NCBI GenBank assembly: GCA_965226215.1
Contig: CBDDCH010000002.1
Coordinates: 1,426,001 to 1,490,000, forward strand
DNA: 64,000 bases
DNA from: G963668345 sp965226215
GTDB lineage: Bacteria; Acidobacteriota; Terriglobia; Bryobacterales; UBA6623
Direction: 5' to 3'
Shown here: one piece after another, positions 1-8,476 of the stretch
Position numbering within the stretch: the first letter of the stretch is position 1
Layout: every line of letters begins with the position of its first letter
Made by a program: the position numbers and the translations under genes
The notes under the pieces: model-generated
Database searches by the model: none
The model's input: only the letters and a program-made list of their open reading frames with translations
Told to the model about the DNA's origin: nothing

Positions 1-624
1 ACCTACTCAAAAACCGCTTATGTGCCGAGTTTTGTCGGTTTTGCACCTGTCAATCAGCCATCCATCACGGTCGTCATTGTTCTGGACTCACCGATTGGTG
101 AGTACTACGGAGGCCTCGTGGCCGCTCCCGTCTTCCCACGCGTCGTAACACAGGTTCTACGCTTTCGGGACGTGCCACCTGAGATCCCTGTTCCGGGGCC
201 GTCAAAGCCAGAGCCGCCGCTCCCGCCGGTAGAGATGGCGGACATGGTTCCATCGCCGCCTGCCCCCCGAGTCGAAGAACTGCGAGCCGGTCAGGCGATA
301 CTTGTCGCCGCAACGCAACATCCCGGTTCGGCGCCTCGGCCGGCGCATTTGCTCGGACGGGTCTCTCACTTGAGTGCCGGCCGGCCGTCGACCTCGGGGG
401 ACGGTGTTTCCGTAAGGGTCACTGATCGAAGCGTGCCGGATTTTCGAGGGCAGACCGTTCGCGAAGTAGTCAGCCGCACCACCGCTCTCGGATTGCATCT
501 CGAGTGGAGCGGCCATGGTCGGGCGAGGCGCCAGTGGCCGACGGCGGGTACCCCGGTTGCGCGCGGCCAGAAAGTCCTTGTGGAGTTCGTGAGTGCTTTA
601 GCGGGAGACGCCCGCAAGCGATGA
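1..624 (+). CDS. ftsI: Penicillin-binding protein (FtsI/PBP2-like), C-terminal part with PASTA domain
   Basis: This is the 3' end of a class B penicillin-binding protein, the division-septum transpeptidase that cross-links peptidoglycan in the periplasm. The frame is open from base 1, so the gene starts before the window and the ATG at 22 is internal. The segment SFVGFAPVNQPSITVVIVLD followed by YYGGLVAAPVF is the typical end of the transpeptidase domain. After a proline-rich linker (about 55-80 codons in), a PASTA domain follows, from VPDFRGQTVREV to the end (roughly bases 430-590). The SxxK and SxN catalytic motifs lie upstream and are not visible. Its stop codon overlaps the murE ATG as ATGA at 621, and its position at the head of the mur genes supports FtsI. 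I am confident of the family; assignment to FtsI rather than another class B PBP rests on context. Confidence 0.9.
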   Translation, partial: TYSKTAYVPSFVGFAPVNQPSITVVIVLDSPIGEYYGGLVAAPVFPRVVTQVLRFRDVPPEIPVPGPSKPEPPLPPVEMADMVPSPPAPRVEELRAGQAILVAATQHPGSAPRPAHLLGRVSHLSAGRPSTSGDGVSVRVTDRSVPDFRGQTVREVVSRTTALGLHLEWSGHGRARRQWPTAGTPVARGQKVLVEFVSALAGDARKR

Positions 625-2132
625 CCCTTGCGGAGATGTTGGGCGAAGGAATTTCCGTCACGCCTGTGCCGAGGAAGGAAATTTCAGGTTTGGAATATGA
701 TTCTCGTAAGCTCGAGAAGGGCAACGTTTTTTTCGCCTTCCCCGGCGAGAAGGCGGACGGCCACGATTTCGTTCCGCAAGCGCTGGATGCGGGCGCGTCC
801 TCGGTTGTGAGCGAGCGGCAGCCGCCTCAGCAGTGGCGGGACCTGTGGGTCCAAGTGCTGCACGGTCGAGAAGCTTTGGCCCGCTCGGCTTTGCACTTTT
901 ACGGTCGCCCGGATCGGCGAGTGAAGTTGACCGGCGTGACGGGTACGAACGGTAAAACAACCACGGCTCATTTAGTGGACGGCATCTTCGAGGCGGCAGG
1001 TATCATCACGGCTCGGTTGGGAACCATCGAACACAAGGTGGGCCGACGCCGTTGGAAGGCAATCAATACCACCCCGGAATCGCTGGATCTGGTGAGGTTC
1101 CTGGCCGAACTCGAGCAACAAAGCGGAACCCATGCCACCTTGGAAGTTTCCTCGCACGCCCTGGAGCTGAAGCGGATCTATGGGATGGACTTTCATACGG
1201 TCGTCTTTACGAACCTGTCGCGCGATCACCTCGACTTCCACGGGACGATGGAAACCTATGGCCGGGCCAAACAGCGGCTCTTCGAGGGTGCCGGCGGGGC
1301 GCTGCCGCGGTTCGGAGTCATCAATCAAGATGATCCGCTGGGGAGGGATCTCCTCAAGCGGGCGGGATTCGAGACGCTCAGTTTCGGCTTGACGAGGGGA
1401 GCGGCGGTTTCCGCCGATCGAGTGGACGCCCTTCCTGGAGGGCTGAGCTTTCTGGCTAGGACGCCCTCGGGGAACTTCGAGGTTTCCTCCCAGCTTCGGG
1501 GCCCATTCAATGTTCACAATATCTTGGGCGCGATCGCGGTTGGCCTGACCTACCAGTTTGATGTTGAGGTCATTCGGAGGGGCATCGCGGCTTGCCCGAC
1601 CGTGCCCGGGCGGTTCGAACCGGTGGACGCGGGCCAGCCGTTTTCGGTCGTGGTCGACTATGCTCACACCGACGCCGCGCTACGCAATCTGCTCGAGGCG
1701 GCCCACGAGCTTTTGCAGCGGCAGAGGCAAGCGGGCCGGATTGTGACCGTGTTCGGCTGCGGCGGCGACCGCGATCGCGCGAAGCGGCCGGCCATGGGAG
1801 AAATTGCCGCTCGCCTGAGCGACCGGGTAATTGTTACATCCGACAATCCCCGCGGCGAAGACCCGCGGAACATCATCGACGACATTTTGGCCGGTCTGAA
1901 GCGTGTCGATGCTTCTTTTCAAGTAGAGCCGGATCGGGCTAAAGCCATTCGCCAAGCGCTGCTGGAGGCTCGGGAGGGCGATATTGTCCTGTTGGCCGGC
2001 AAAGGTCACGAGACCTACCAGGTGATCGGGGCGAAGGCCGTGCCGTTTGACGACCGAGAAGTGGCCCGCCGGGTGCTAAGAGAACTTGGGTACGCCCTGA
2101 ACGATGGTCCCGGAAAGGCGGCCAACGGGTGA
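621..2132 (+). CDS. murE: UDP-MurNAc-L-Ala-D-Glu:meso-DAP ligase
   Basis: MurE adds meso-diaminopimelate to UDP-MurNAc-L-Ala-D-Glu in the cytoplasm, using ATP. The protein is 503 aa, normal for the family. The N-terminal domain has the usual SGLEYDSRKLEKGNVFFA segment, the ATP loop GTNGKTTT is at residues 108-115, and DNPRGEDP begins near residue 408. DNPR is the known signature for meso-DAP rather than L-lysine, so the wall type can be read from it. The ATG at 621 is chosen because it overlaps the ftsI stop as ATGA and begins the conserved N-terminal domain; the frame stays open further upstream but without similarity. murF follows with no gap (stop 2130-2132, GTG at 2133), so the two are surely co-translated. 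Confidence 0.97.
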   Translation: MTLAEMLGEGISVTPVPRKEISGLEYDSRKLEKGNVFFAFPGEKADGHDFVPQALDAGASSVVSERQPPQQWRDLWVQVLHGREALARSALHFYGRPDRRVKLTGVTGTNGKTTTAHLVDGIFEAAGIITARLGTIEHKVGRRRWKAINTTPESLDLVRFLAELEQQSGTHATLEVSSHALELKRIYGMDFHTVVFTNLSRDHLDFHGTMETYGRAKQRLFEGAGGALPRFGVINQDDPLGRDLLKRAGFETLSFGLTRGAAVSADRVDALPGGLSFLARTPSGNFEVSSQLRGPFNVHNILGAIAVGLTYQFDVEVIRRGIAACPTVPGRFEPVDAGQPFSVVVDYAHTDAALRNLLEAAHELLQRQRQAGRIVTVFGCGGDRDRAKRPAMGEIAARLSDRVIVTSDNPRGEDPRNIIDDILAGLKRVDASFQVEPDRAKAIRQALLEAREGDIVLLAGKGHETYQVIGAKAVPFDDREVARRVLRELGYALNDGPGKAANG

Positions 2133-3545
2133 GTGAAGGGACTTGTGAGGCTCAAGCTGTCTGAGGTAGCGAGAATGCTGGCGGCACCCGTGCCTGTTGA
2201 TCGGCCGGTGACGGGATACTCGATCGACTCGCGGTCCCTTCAGCCGGGAGATCTGTTTTTCGCGGTTCGCGGCCCGCGGCACGATGGCCACGACTACATC
2301 GAGGCGGCCCTCAACAAAGGAGCGGCCGCGGCAGTTGCCGAGGAGCGTTGGGCGAAGAGTCATCTCAATGTAAGGCCGGTTCTCGCGGTCGCTGACCCCC
2401 CAGAGAGTTTGCGTCGACTGGCTCACCGATGCCGGGGACGCTGGGATGGGCAGGTTGTCGGCGTTACAGGCAGCAATGGTAAGACCACGACAAAAGATCT
2501 AGTCGCCGCGGCTCTTCGGACGCGCTATCGAGTGTCGAAGAGCGAGGGCAATCTCAACAATGAGCTGGGCTTGCCGCTGTCGCTGCTGCGGGCGGAGGAC
2601 GCCTCCGAGATTGTCGTGCTGGAGATGGGCATGAACCATCGGGGCGAGATTCAGCGCCTGGCGGAAATTGCCCGCCCCACGGTCGCTGTGGTGACCAATG
2701 TCAACGCTGTTCATTTGGAGAATTTTACCTCGGTCGACGAGATTGCCCTGGCCAAACGTGAGCTCATTGAGAGCCTCTCCGACGAAGGAACAGCCGTTCT
2801 CAACGCCGATGACGAGCGGGTTCGGGAGTTCGCAAAGGTCCACCGGGGCCGCACGGTGACTTTTGGCCTGGACACCGCAGCGGACTTTCGAGCGGAACAG
2901 ACCGAGAGTACGAGCACCGCGGGGGTAAGCTTCCGTTTGTGCGGCAGCGCCGGGAGCCACGAAGGCCCACCCCTGCGCTTCAGTAGCCCGCTGCTGGGCG
3001 GGCACAATATCATGAATCTGCTGGCGGCGATTGCCGTTGCCTCTGTGTTCGGCATCAAGGCCGCGGAGCTGCCTGAGGCTCTGGCAAAGCTCCGGCCGGC
3101 GAGCATGCGCGGTGAAGTTGAACAGCTGGGGGATGTCCTGGTGTTCAACGATTGCTACAACTCTAACCCTCAGGCCGTGCTGGCCATGCTGGATGTCCTG
3201 CTACGGACGGAAGCCGGACGAAGGGTAGCCGTACTAGGTGAGATGAAGGAGTTGGGTGAGCAGGCGACCCAACTTCACCGCGAGGTTGGCCGAGCGCTGG
3301 CGGGTGCCAAGGTAAGCGCTGTTGTTGCCGTCGAGGGTAGCGCTCGCGCGATTGCCGATGAAGCCGTGCGGCATGGGTTTCCCAGCCAGGCCGCTCATTT
3401 TTTCGAAGACGCAGAAGAGGCGGGCGAGTTCTTGGCGACATTTCTCAAGCCGGGGGACGTCGCGCTGTTCAAGGCTTCCCGCGGCGTCGGGCTTGAGAGA
3501 GCGCTCGAAAGGGTTAGAAAGCAGTTTGGTTTCTTCCTGACTTGA
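2133..3545 (+). CDS. murF: UDP-MurNAc-tripeptide:D-Ala-D-Ala ligase
   Basis: MurF adds D-alanyl-D-alanine to the UDP-MurNAc-tripeptide, the last cytoplasmic step before the lipid stage. The protein is 470 aa. It shows the N-terminal Mur domain (SIDSRSLQPGDLFFAVRG), the ATP loop GSNGKTTT at residues 113-120, the central Mur ligase segment EMGMNHRGEIQRLAEIARP, and a C-terminal domain with FNDCYNSNPQA and AVLGEMKELG, all typical of MurF rather than other Mur ligases. The start is a GTG directly after the murE stop. A later in-frame GTG (codon 5, VRLKLSEVARML) is also possible. A 31-base gap separates it from mraY. Confidence 0.96.
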   Translation: MKGLVRLKLSEVARMLAAPVPVDRPVTGYSIDSRSLQPGDLFFAVRGPRHDGHDYIEAALNKGAAAAVAEERWAKSHLNVRPVLAVADPPESLRRLAHRCRGRWDGQVVGVTGSNGKTTTKDLVAAALRTRYRVSKSEGNLNNELGLPLSLLRAEDASEIVVLEMGMNHRGEIQRLAEIARPTVAVVTNVNAVHLENFTSVDEIALAKRELIESLSDEGTAVLNADDERVREFAKVHRGRTVTFGLDTAADFRAEQTESTSTAGVSFRLCGSAGSHEGPPLRFSSPLLGGHNIMNLLAAIAVASVFGIKAAELPEALAKLRPASMRGEVEQLGDVLVFNDCYNSNPQAVLAMLDVLLRTEAGRRVAVLGEMKELGEQATQLHREVGRALAGAKVSAVVAVEGSARAIADEAVRHGFPSQAAHFFEDAEEAGEFLATFLKPGDVALFKASRGVGLERALERVRKQFGFFLT

Positions 3546-3576
3546 TGAAAAGAACAATGCGGCAAAGCTGAATTCG

Positions 3577-4710
3577 ATGCTCTATCACCTCTTCTACGAA
3601 CAGCTCTTTCAGTACTTCAGCCCCTTTCGCGTCTTCGGCTACATCACTGTTCGCACAGCATTCGCCAGCATGACCGCGCTCGGACTGGGCCTGATCCTCG
3701 GCCCCTGGCTCATTCGCAAGCTTCGCGACTTTCAAATCGGCCAGTTCATTCGTGAGGACGGACCCGAGTCGCACCATGACAAAGCGGGGACGCCCACGAT
3801 GGGCGGCCTGCTGATCACCGTCTCCATTGTTCTGCCGACGCTGCTTTGGGCCAACTTGACAAACGTTTACGTTTGGATCGCGCTGTTCGGCTTGGTCGGA
3901 TTCGGAGGAATAGGTTTTCTAGACGATTACACCAAAATCCGGCGCGGTCAAAATCTGGGTCTCACCGTGGGCCGGAAGATTCTGCTGCAAGTGCTGGTGA
4001 CTCTAGCGATCGGTTCAAGCCTGGTATGGCTTTTCTCTCGTGGAGATTACGACGCCCGTCTGGTGCTGCCGTTCGCCAAGAATCTCCGCCCCAGTCTGGT
4101 GATCGAACCGCTGCTCGGCAATCCCTACACCTTCCCACTTGCCTTCATCCTCTTTTTCGTTTTTCTGTTCCTGGTGTTGGTGGGTTGCTCGAATGCCGTA
4201 AACCTGACCGACGGTCTAGACGGATTGGCCATCGGGTTGACGGTGATTTGCGCCGGTGCGTTGACTGTGCTCGCCTATATCGCCGGCCACCGAGAGTTTG
4301 CCCAATATCTGGACGTCGCCCGCGTTCCCGCGGCTGCGGAATTGACGATCTTTTGCGGCTCCATGGTCGGCGCCAGCCTGGCCTTCCTTTGGTACAACGC
4401 CCACCCGGCCGAGATCTTCATGGGGGATGTCGGGTCATTGGGGATAGGCGGCGCGTTGGCCATGGTCGCCATTCTCATCAAGCAGGAGATCCTGCTGATA
4501 TTCGTTGCCGGCGTGTTCGTGTTGGAGGCCCTTTCGGTGATTCTGCAAGTCGCCAGTTACAAACTGCGCGGCAAGCGGATTTTCAAGATGGCCCCCTTGC
4601 ACCATCACTTCGAGGCGCTGGGCTGGCCGGAATCGAAGATCATTGCCCGCTTTTGGATCGGCGGTTTGGTTTGGGCGCTGTTTGCCCTCAGTACGTTGAA
4701 GCTGCGATGA
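3577..4710 (+). CDS. mraY: Phospho-N-acetylmuramoyl-pentapeptide transferase
   Basis: MraY transfers phospho-MurNAc-pentapeptide from UDP to undecaprenyl phosphate in the inner membrane, making lipid I. The 377-aa protein has about ten hydrophobic segments. It shows the family motifs KAGTPTMGGLLI near residue 68, GFLDDYTK near 114, NAVNLTDGLDGLAIG near 207, and MAPLHHHFEALGWPESKI near 337, which carry the Asp and His residues of the active site. Length and motif order are normal. The stop codon overlaps the murD ATG (ATGA at 4707), pointing to translational coupling. Confidence 0.97.
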   Translation: MLYHLFYEQLFQYFSPFRVFGYITVRTAFASMTALGLGLILGPWLIRKLRDFQIGQFIREDGPESHHDKAGTPTMGGLLITVSIVLPTLLWANLTNVYVWIALFGLVGFGGIGFLDDYTKIRRGQNLGLTVGRKILLQVLVTLAIGSSLVWLFSRGDYDARLVLPFAKNLRPSLVIEPLLGNPYTFPLAFILFFVFLFLVLVGCSNAVNLTDGLDGLAIGLTVICAGALTVLAYIAGHREFAQYLDVARVPAAAELTIFCGSMVGASLAFLWYNAHPAEIFMGDVGSLGIGGALAMVAILIKQEILLIFVAGVFVLEALSVILQVASYKLRGKRIFKMAPLHHHFEALGWPESKIIARFWIGGLVWALFALSTLKLR

Positions 4711-6065
4711 ATCTTGAAAACCACCGCGTGCTCGTCGTCGGGCTCGGGGAGTCCGGCAGGGCGGCCGCCCGGTTTCTCGTGTCGCGCGGAGCTGTAGTGG
4801 CGGCAACGGACTGTTTGCCGGAGCACAAGCTGGCGTCCACGGCTCGGGAGTTGCGGGATCTCGGGGTCCGGCTTGATCTGGGAGGCCACGCCGAGTCCCT
4901 TTTTATCAAGCAGGATTTGATCATCCCATCGCCGGGCGTCCCTTGGGACCTGCCTGCGCTCAGTCGCGCGCGCGAGCTGGGAGTACGGGTGGCCGGCGAG
5001 CTGGAGGTCGCAGCATCGTTTTTGCGTGGCCCGGTCATCGGCGTCACGGGCACGAACGGGAAAACGACCACGACCGCTTTAATCGGACATATGATGCTGG
5101 CCGCCGGCTGGAAGGCCCAAACGGGGGGCAATATCGGGACGCCAGTGCTGGCCATGGTCGACAGCTCCGCCGATGACGGTTGGAATGTGTTGGAACTCTC
5201 CAGTTTTCAGCTCGAGGCGATGCAGAGCTTCCGCTCCCGCATTGCCGTCGTCCTCAACATCACGCCCGACCATCTCGATCGCCACCACAGTTTCGAGGCC
5301 TACGCCGCGGCCAAGGAGCGCATCCTGAGGCCACAAACGCAAGATGACCACGTGGTTCTCAATGCGGACGACGAGAACTGCCGGCGGTTTGCGGAATCGG
5401 CCGGAAGCCGGATCTGCTGGTTCAGCCGCACGCAGCCTGTTTCACCCGGCGCTTGGGTGGAGGGGAGCTGGATCGTTTTCGGCGGCCGCCGCGTCGTCGA
5501 AACCGAACTGCCGATTCGGGGCCCGCATAATCTCGAGAATACTCTGGCCGCGGTGGCGGCTTGCTCGCTGGCGGGCGTGGCGACCGAGGATATCGCAGCG
5601 GCGGCGGTCAGCTTTCGTCCCGTAGAGCACCGGCTCGAGTTTGTCCGCACCGTCGATGGAGTGGACTATTACAACGATTCGAAGGCAACCAACGTGGAAG
5701 CGGCAAGCAAGGCTATTCAGGCTTTCGAAGGAGGGTTGTGGGTCATCTTGGGAGGGAGCGATAAGGGCGGCGATTATCGCCGTTTGAAGGATCACCTTGC
5801 TCCCAGGGCGCACGGGGTATTGCTGATTGGCTCAACAGCGGAAAAGATTCAGCGTCAACTGGACGGCTGCGTCCCCAGCCAGCGGCTAGGAACGCTCGAG
5901 GCGGCGCTCGAATTTGCTAAGGGCCACGCTAAGCCGGGTCAGACGGTGCTGTTGGCGCCCGCCTGCGCCAGTTTCGATCAGTTTGACAATTACCGCCACC
6001 GTGGCCGTTTGTTTAAACAGCGAGTGCGTTCGTGGAAGGAAGGCGAGTATGCCGAGACCACTTAA
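4707..6065 (+). CDS. murD: UDP-N-acetylmuramoyl-L-alanine:D-glutamate ligase
   Basis: MurD adds D-glutamate to UDP-MurNAc-L-Ala in the cytoplasm. The 452-aa protein begins with the Rossmann-like domain (RVLVVGLGESGRAAARFL). The ATP loop GTNGKTTTT is at residues 115-123, followed by QTGGNIGTPV and LSSFQLE, then the C-terminal domain with RPVEHRLEFV, NDSKATNVEA and ILGGSDKGGD. The same frame is open for 861 bases upstream through mraY, but that part is a shadow of mraY, so the ATG in the ATGA overlap at 4707 is taken as the start. The last 17 bases overlap the start of ftsW. Confidence 0.96.
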   Translation: MNLENHRVLVVGLGESGRAAARFLVSRGAVVAATDCLPEHKLASTARELRDLGVRLDLGGHAESLFIKQDLIIPSPGVPWDLPALSRARELGVRVAGELEVAASFLRGPVIGVTGTNGKTTTTALIGHMMLAAGWKAQTGGNIGTPVLAMVDSSADDGWNVLELSSFQLEAMQSFRSRIAVVLNITPDHLDRHHSFEAYAAAKERILRPQTQDDHVVLNADDENCRRFAESAGSRICWFSRTQPVSPGAWVEGSWIVFGGRRVVETELPIRGPHNLENTLAAVAACSLAGVATEDIAAAAVSFRPVEHRLEFVRTVDGVDYYNDSKATNVEAASKAIQAFEGGLWVILGGSDKGGDYRRLKDHLAPRAHGVLLIGSTAEKIQRQLDGCVPSQRLGTLEAALEFAKGHAKPGQTVLLAPACASFDQFDNYRHRGRLFKQRVRSWKEGEYAETT

Positions 6066-7125
6066 ATGCGACCGTGTTCTCTGCGCGACGATTCTGGCTC
6101 TTGTGTTCGTGGGCCTGATCATGGTGTTTAGCGCGACCACCGGAAGGGCGGACGGGACGCTCAAATTCGGCGTGAAGCAGGTGGCGGCGGCGTTGGTCGG
6201 GATCGCGGCCATGCGTGTGCTGATGTACGTCGACTACCGCCGTTTTCGAAAGCCGAAGATGATCATTTTGGCGCTCGGGAGCGTGGTCGCGTTGCTCGGC
6301 ATGGTCTTGCTGGGCAGTGAGACCGCGGGGACGCTGCGATTCCTCCGGCTCTGGATTTTTTCCATCCAGCCTTCGGAGCTGGCGAAATTGGCGTTGGTGC
6401 TCTTCCTTGCCTTTTTCTTGGAAAAGCGCGCCCATCGGTTGCATGAATGGCGTACGTTGGCGGCCGCCGGTTTCATGTTGACTTGTCTGTGCGGGCTCAT
6501 CTTTGCGGGCCGCGACCTGGGGACGCCTATTTCCTTGTTGGTGATCGCCGCCGTGGTGCTCTGGACGGCCGGGTTGAAATTCCGCTACTTCATTGCGGCC
6601 GGCGTGCTGGCGGCGATCTTGATCACGGTGGCTATCCGCGTTGAGCCGTTTCGGAAAAACCGATGGGCCGCGTTCATGGATCCTGGTCTTGATCCCCAGG
6701 GGGTCGGCTACCAGATTCGCCAATCCCAGATCGCAGTTGGCAGCGGCGGCGTTTTCGGTCAAGGCCTGATGAACGGAAAGCAGAAGATGAAGTTTCTGCC
6801 GGCGGCGCACACTGATTTTATTTTCGCGGTGATCTGTGAAGAATTTGGACTTCTCGGGGGATCGCTGATCGTCCTTGCTTTCGGCGTCCTACTGTGGCGA
6901 GGGGTGTGGATCGCTCTGCGAGCACCTGATCGTTTTGGGTTCTATCTGGCTACGGGAATAACGGCCATGATTGTGTGTCAGGCGATGATGAATCTAGGTG
7001 TTGTGCTGGCATTGTTGCCGACGAAGGGCATGCCCTTGCCTTTTATCAGCTATGGTGGCACATCCATGGTTACGTGCCTCACAGCTTCGGGAATCTTGCT
7101 CAATGTCAGCCAGCGTGCTAGCTAG
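6049..7125 (+). CDS. ftsW: SEDS-family peptidoglycan polymerase FtsW
   Basis: FtsW is the septal glycan-strand polymerase of the SEDS family, working with the FtsI-type PBP at the division site. The 358-aa protein has about nine to ten membrane segments. Visible SEDS motifs are FSIQPSELAKL, VGYQIRQSQIAVGSGG, AAHTDFIFAVICEEFG (with the catalytic Asp of the family in HTDFIF) and PLPFISYGGTS. RodA shares these motifs, so FtsW is chosen from its place between murD and murG. The ATG at 6049 is preferred because the protein then starts just before the first membrane helix and overlaps murD by 17 bases. A frame open from 5914 inside murD is ignored. Confidence 0.93.
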   Translation: MPRPLKCDRVLCATILALVFVGLIMVFSATTGRADGTLKFGVKQVAAALVGIAAMRVLMYVDYRRFRKPKMIILALGSVVALLGMVLLGSETAGTLRFLRLWIFSIQPSELAKLALVLFLAFFLEKRAHRLHEWRTLAAAGFMLTCLCGLIFAGRDLGTPISLLVIAAVVLWTAGLKFRYFIAAGVLAAILITVAIRVEPFRKNRWAAFMDPGLDPQGVGYQIRQSQIAVGSGGVFGQGLMNGKQKMKFLPAAHTDFIFAVICEEFGLLGGSLIVLAFGVLLWRGVWIALRAPDRFGFYLATGITAMIVCQAMMNLGVVLALLPTKGMPLPFISYGGTSMVTCLTASGILLNVSQRAS

Positions 7126-7202
7126 TGGACTGTCCGGGAGACGAGTTCGCTATCGATTCGGAAATGTCGGGATCGAAAGCCCGGCGCGGAGCGCTGCGAA
7201 CG

Positions 7203-7274
7203 TGCGCCACGTTGAGACTCGATGTCGCCACGAATGGCGACACGGCACGCAAGAATGCGTGCGCCACGTCGCCA
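7203..7274. repeat. Hairpin-rich insert in the ftsW-murG gap
   Basis: The 253 bases between ftsW and murG hold no convincing gene. Two tight hairpins are visible: TGTCGCCA/TGGCGACA with a CGAA loop (7223-7242), and GCACGC/GCGTGC (7245-7262). A second, competing pairing joins TGGCGAC (7235-7241) to GTCGCCA (7268-7274) and encloses the second hairpin. The box GTGCGCCACGT occurs on each side (7203 and 7259). It may be a REP-like insert or an RNA switch; no U-tract follows, so it is not a plain terminator. Confidence 0.55.
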
Positions 7275-7378
7275 AGACGATCAGGAGGTCTTGTCTGGGA
7301 CGGCTTGCTGGTCCGGCTTTGGCGGTTCCGTGGGCGCTGTCAGAGCCGACGGCAAGCGGTGCCGACGGGCAGCCTGCT

Positions 7379-8476
7379 ATGAAGCGCGGAGCAACTTACC
7401 TGATCGCCGCCGGTGGCACGGGCGGGCATGTTTTTCCGGGGCTGGAAGTGGCCCGCGAGTTGCGCCGGCGCGGGCATCACGCAGTCTTTGTGGGCACCCG
7501 GCGTGGTCTGGAAAGCCGCGTGGCGCCGGAGTCGGGATTCCCGATCGAGTTTGTGCGGACGGACGCTTTGAAAGGGGTTTCGCTGGCACGGAGATTGCGA
7601 ACGATTCTGCGCATGCCCGGCACTCTCGTCGAGACGGCCTCGATTCTCGACCGACATAGGCCCGCTGCCGTGTTGAGCCTGGGAGGGTATGCGGCCGGGC
7701 CGTTGGCGCTGATGGCAATCTCGCGTGATGTCCCCCTCATCATCCTGGAGCCGAATGCACGACCAGGTCTATCCAATCGCCTCGTGGGGCCGTTCGCCAG
7801 TTGGTCGCTGCTAGGATTTCCCGGTGGCGAAAGGTACTTTGCGCGGAAGCGGTGTGAGGTTAGCGGCATCCCCATCCGCGAGGAGTTTTTCCAGCTGCCG
7901 CCTAGGGACCATCGGACACCAATGACCGTGTTGATTACCGGGGGTAGCCAAGGAAGCCGAAGCTTGAATCGCGCGGTGATCGAGGCACTCCCGCTTTGGG
8001 CTCGACAGCGGCGGCTGGGCGAGATGCGCTTTCTCCATCAGAGCGGTTTGAACGAACATGAAAGGGTCCAGTCCGCTTACGAAGCGCAAGGAGCTAACGC
8101 GCGAGTCGAAGCCTTTTTTGATGACATGCCCGCTGCCTTTGCGCAGGCGGATCTGGTGGTTTGCCGTGCGGGAGCCTCGGCCGTCGCCGAAGCCGGCGCG
8201 GCAGGCAAAGCTTCTATCCTGGTTCCGTACCCGTTCGCCGCCGACCAGCACCAGCTTCTCAACGCGCGGGCCGTGGAGCAGGCGGGCGCCGCGCGAGTCG
8301 TGTTAGACCGAGAGATTACGGGTTCCCGCCTGGTCGAAGAGGTAGATCGCCTTGTGGAGGATCCCGACCAACTGCGGCAGCTCGAGCGGGCCGCGCGGCG
8401 TCTGGCGATGCCCGGTGCGGTGCGGAAAATCGCGGACCGGCTTGAGGCGCCAGGACGAGATCGGCGTAGAGACTGA
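7379..8476 (+). CDS. murG: Lipid II synthase, GlcNAc transferase
   Basis: MurG adds GlcNAc from UDP-GlcNAc to lipid I on the inner face of the membrane, giving lipid II. The 365-aa GT28-family protein has the glycine-rich loop GGTGGHVFPG at residues 12-21, GGYAAGPL in the N-terminal domain, TGGSQGSRSLN opening the C-terminal domain, and the donor-binding segment VCRAGASAVAEA followed by LVPYPFAADQHQ. The ATG at 7379 fits this start exactly; the frame is open upstream but shows no family sequence. murC begins directly after its stop codon. Confidence 0.96.
   Translation: MKRGATYLIAAGGTGGHVFPGLEVARELRRRGHHAVFVGTRRGLESRVAPESGFPIEFVRTDALKGVSLARRLRTILRMPGTLVETASILDRHRPAAVLSLGGYAAGPLALMAISRDVPLIILEPNARPGLSNRLVGPFASWSLLGFPGGERYFARKRCEVSGIPIREEFFQLPPRDHRTPMTVLITGGSQGSRSLNRAVIEALPLWARQRRLGEMRFLHQSGLNEHERVQSAYEAQGANARVEAFFDDMPAAFAQADLVVCRAGASAVAEAGAAGKASILVPYPFAADQHQLLNARAVEQAGAARVVLDREITGSRLVEEVDRLVEDPDQLRQLERAARRLAMPGAVRKIADRLEAPGRDRRRD

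Noticed and set aside
972..1667. A 231-aa frame on - inside murE (and similar ones opposite ftsA, murG and the TonB receptor)
   Set aside because: Shadow frames of well-identified genes; no motifs or start signals.
3846..4706. Upstream extension of the murD frame through mraY
   Set aside because: It lies wholly inside mraY, has no similarity and is Arg/Pro-rich as expected for a shadow frame in GC-rich DNA.
7125..7382. An 85-aa frame between ftsW and murG
   Set aside because: It runs through the hairpin repeats and has no similarity; the start overlaps the ftsW stop only by chance.
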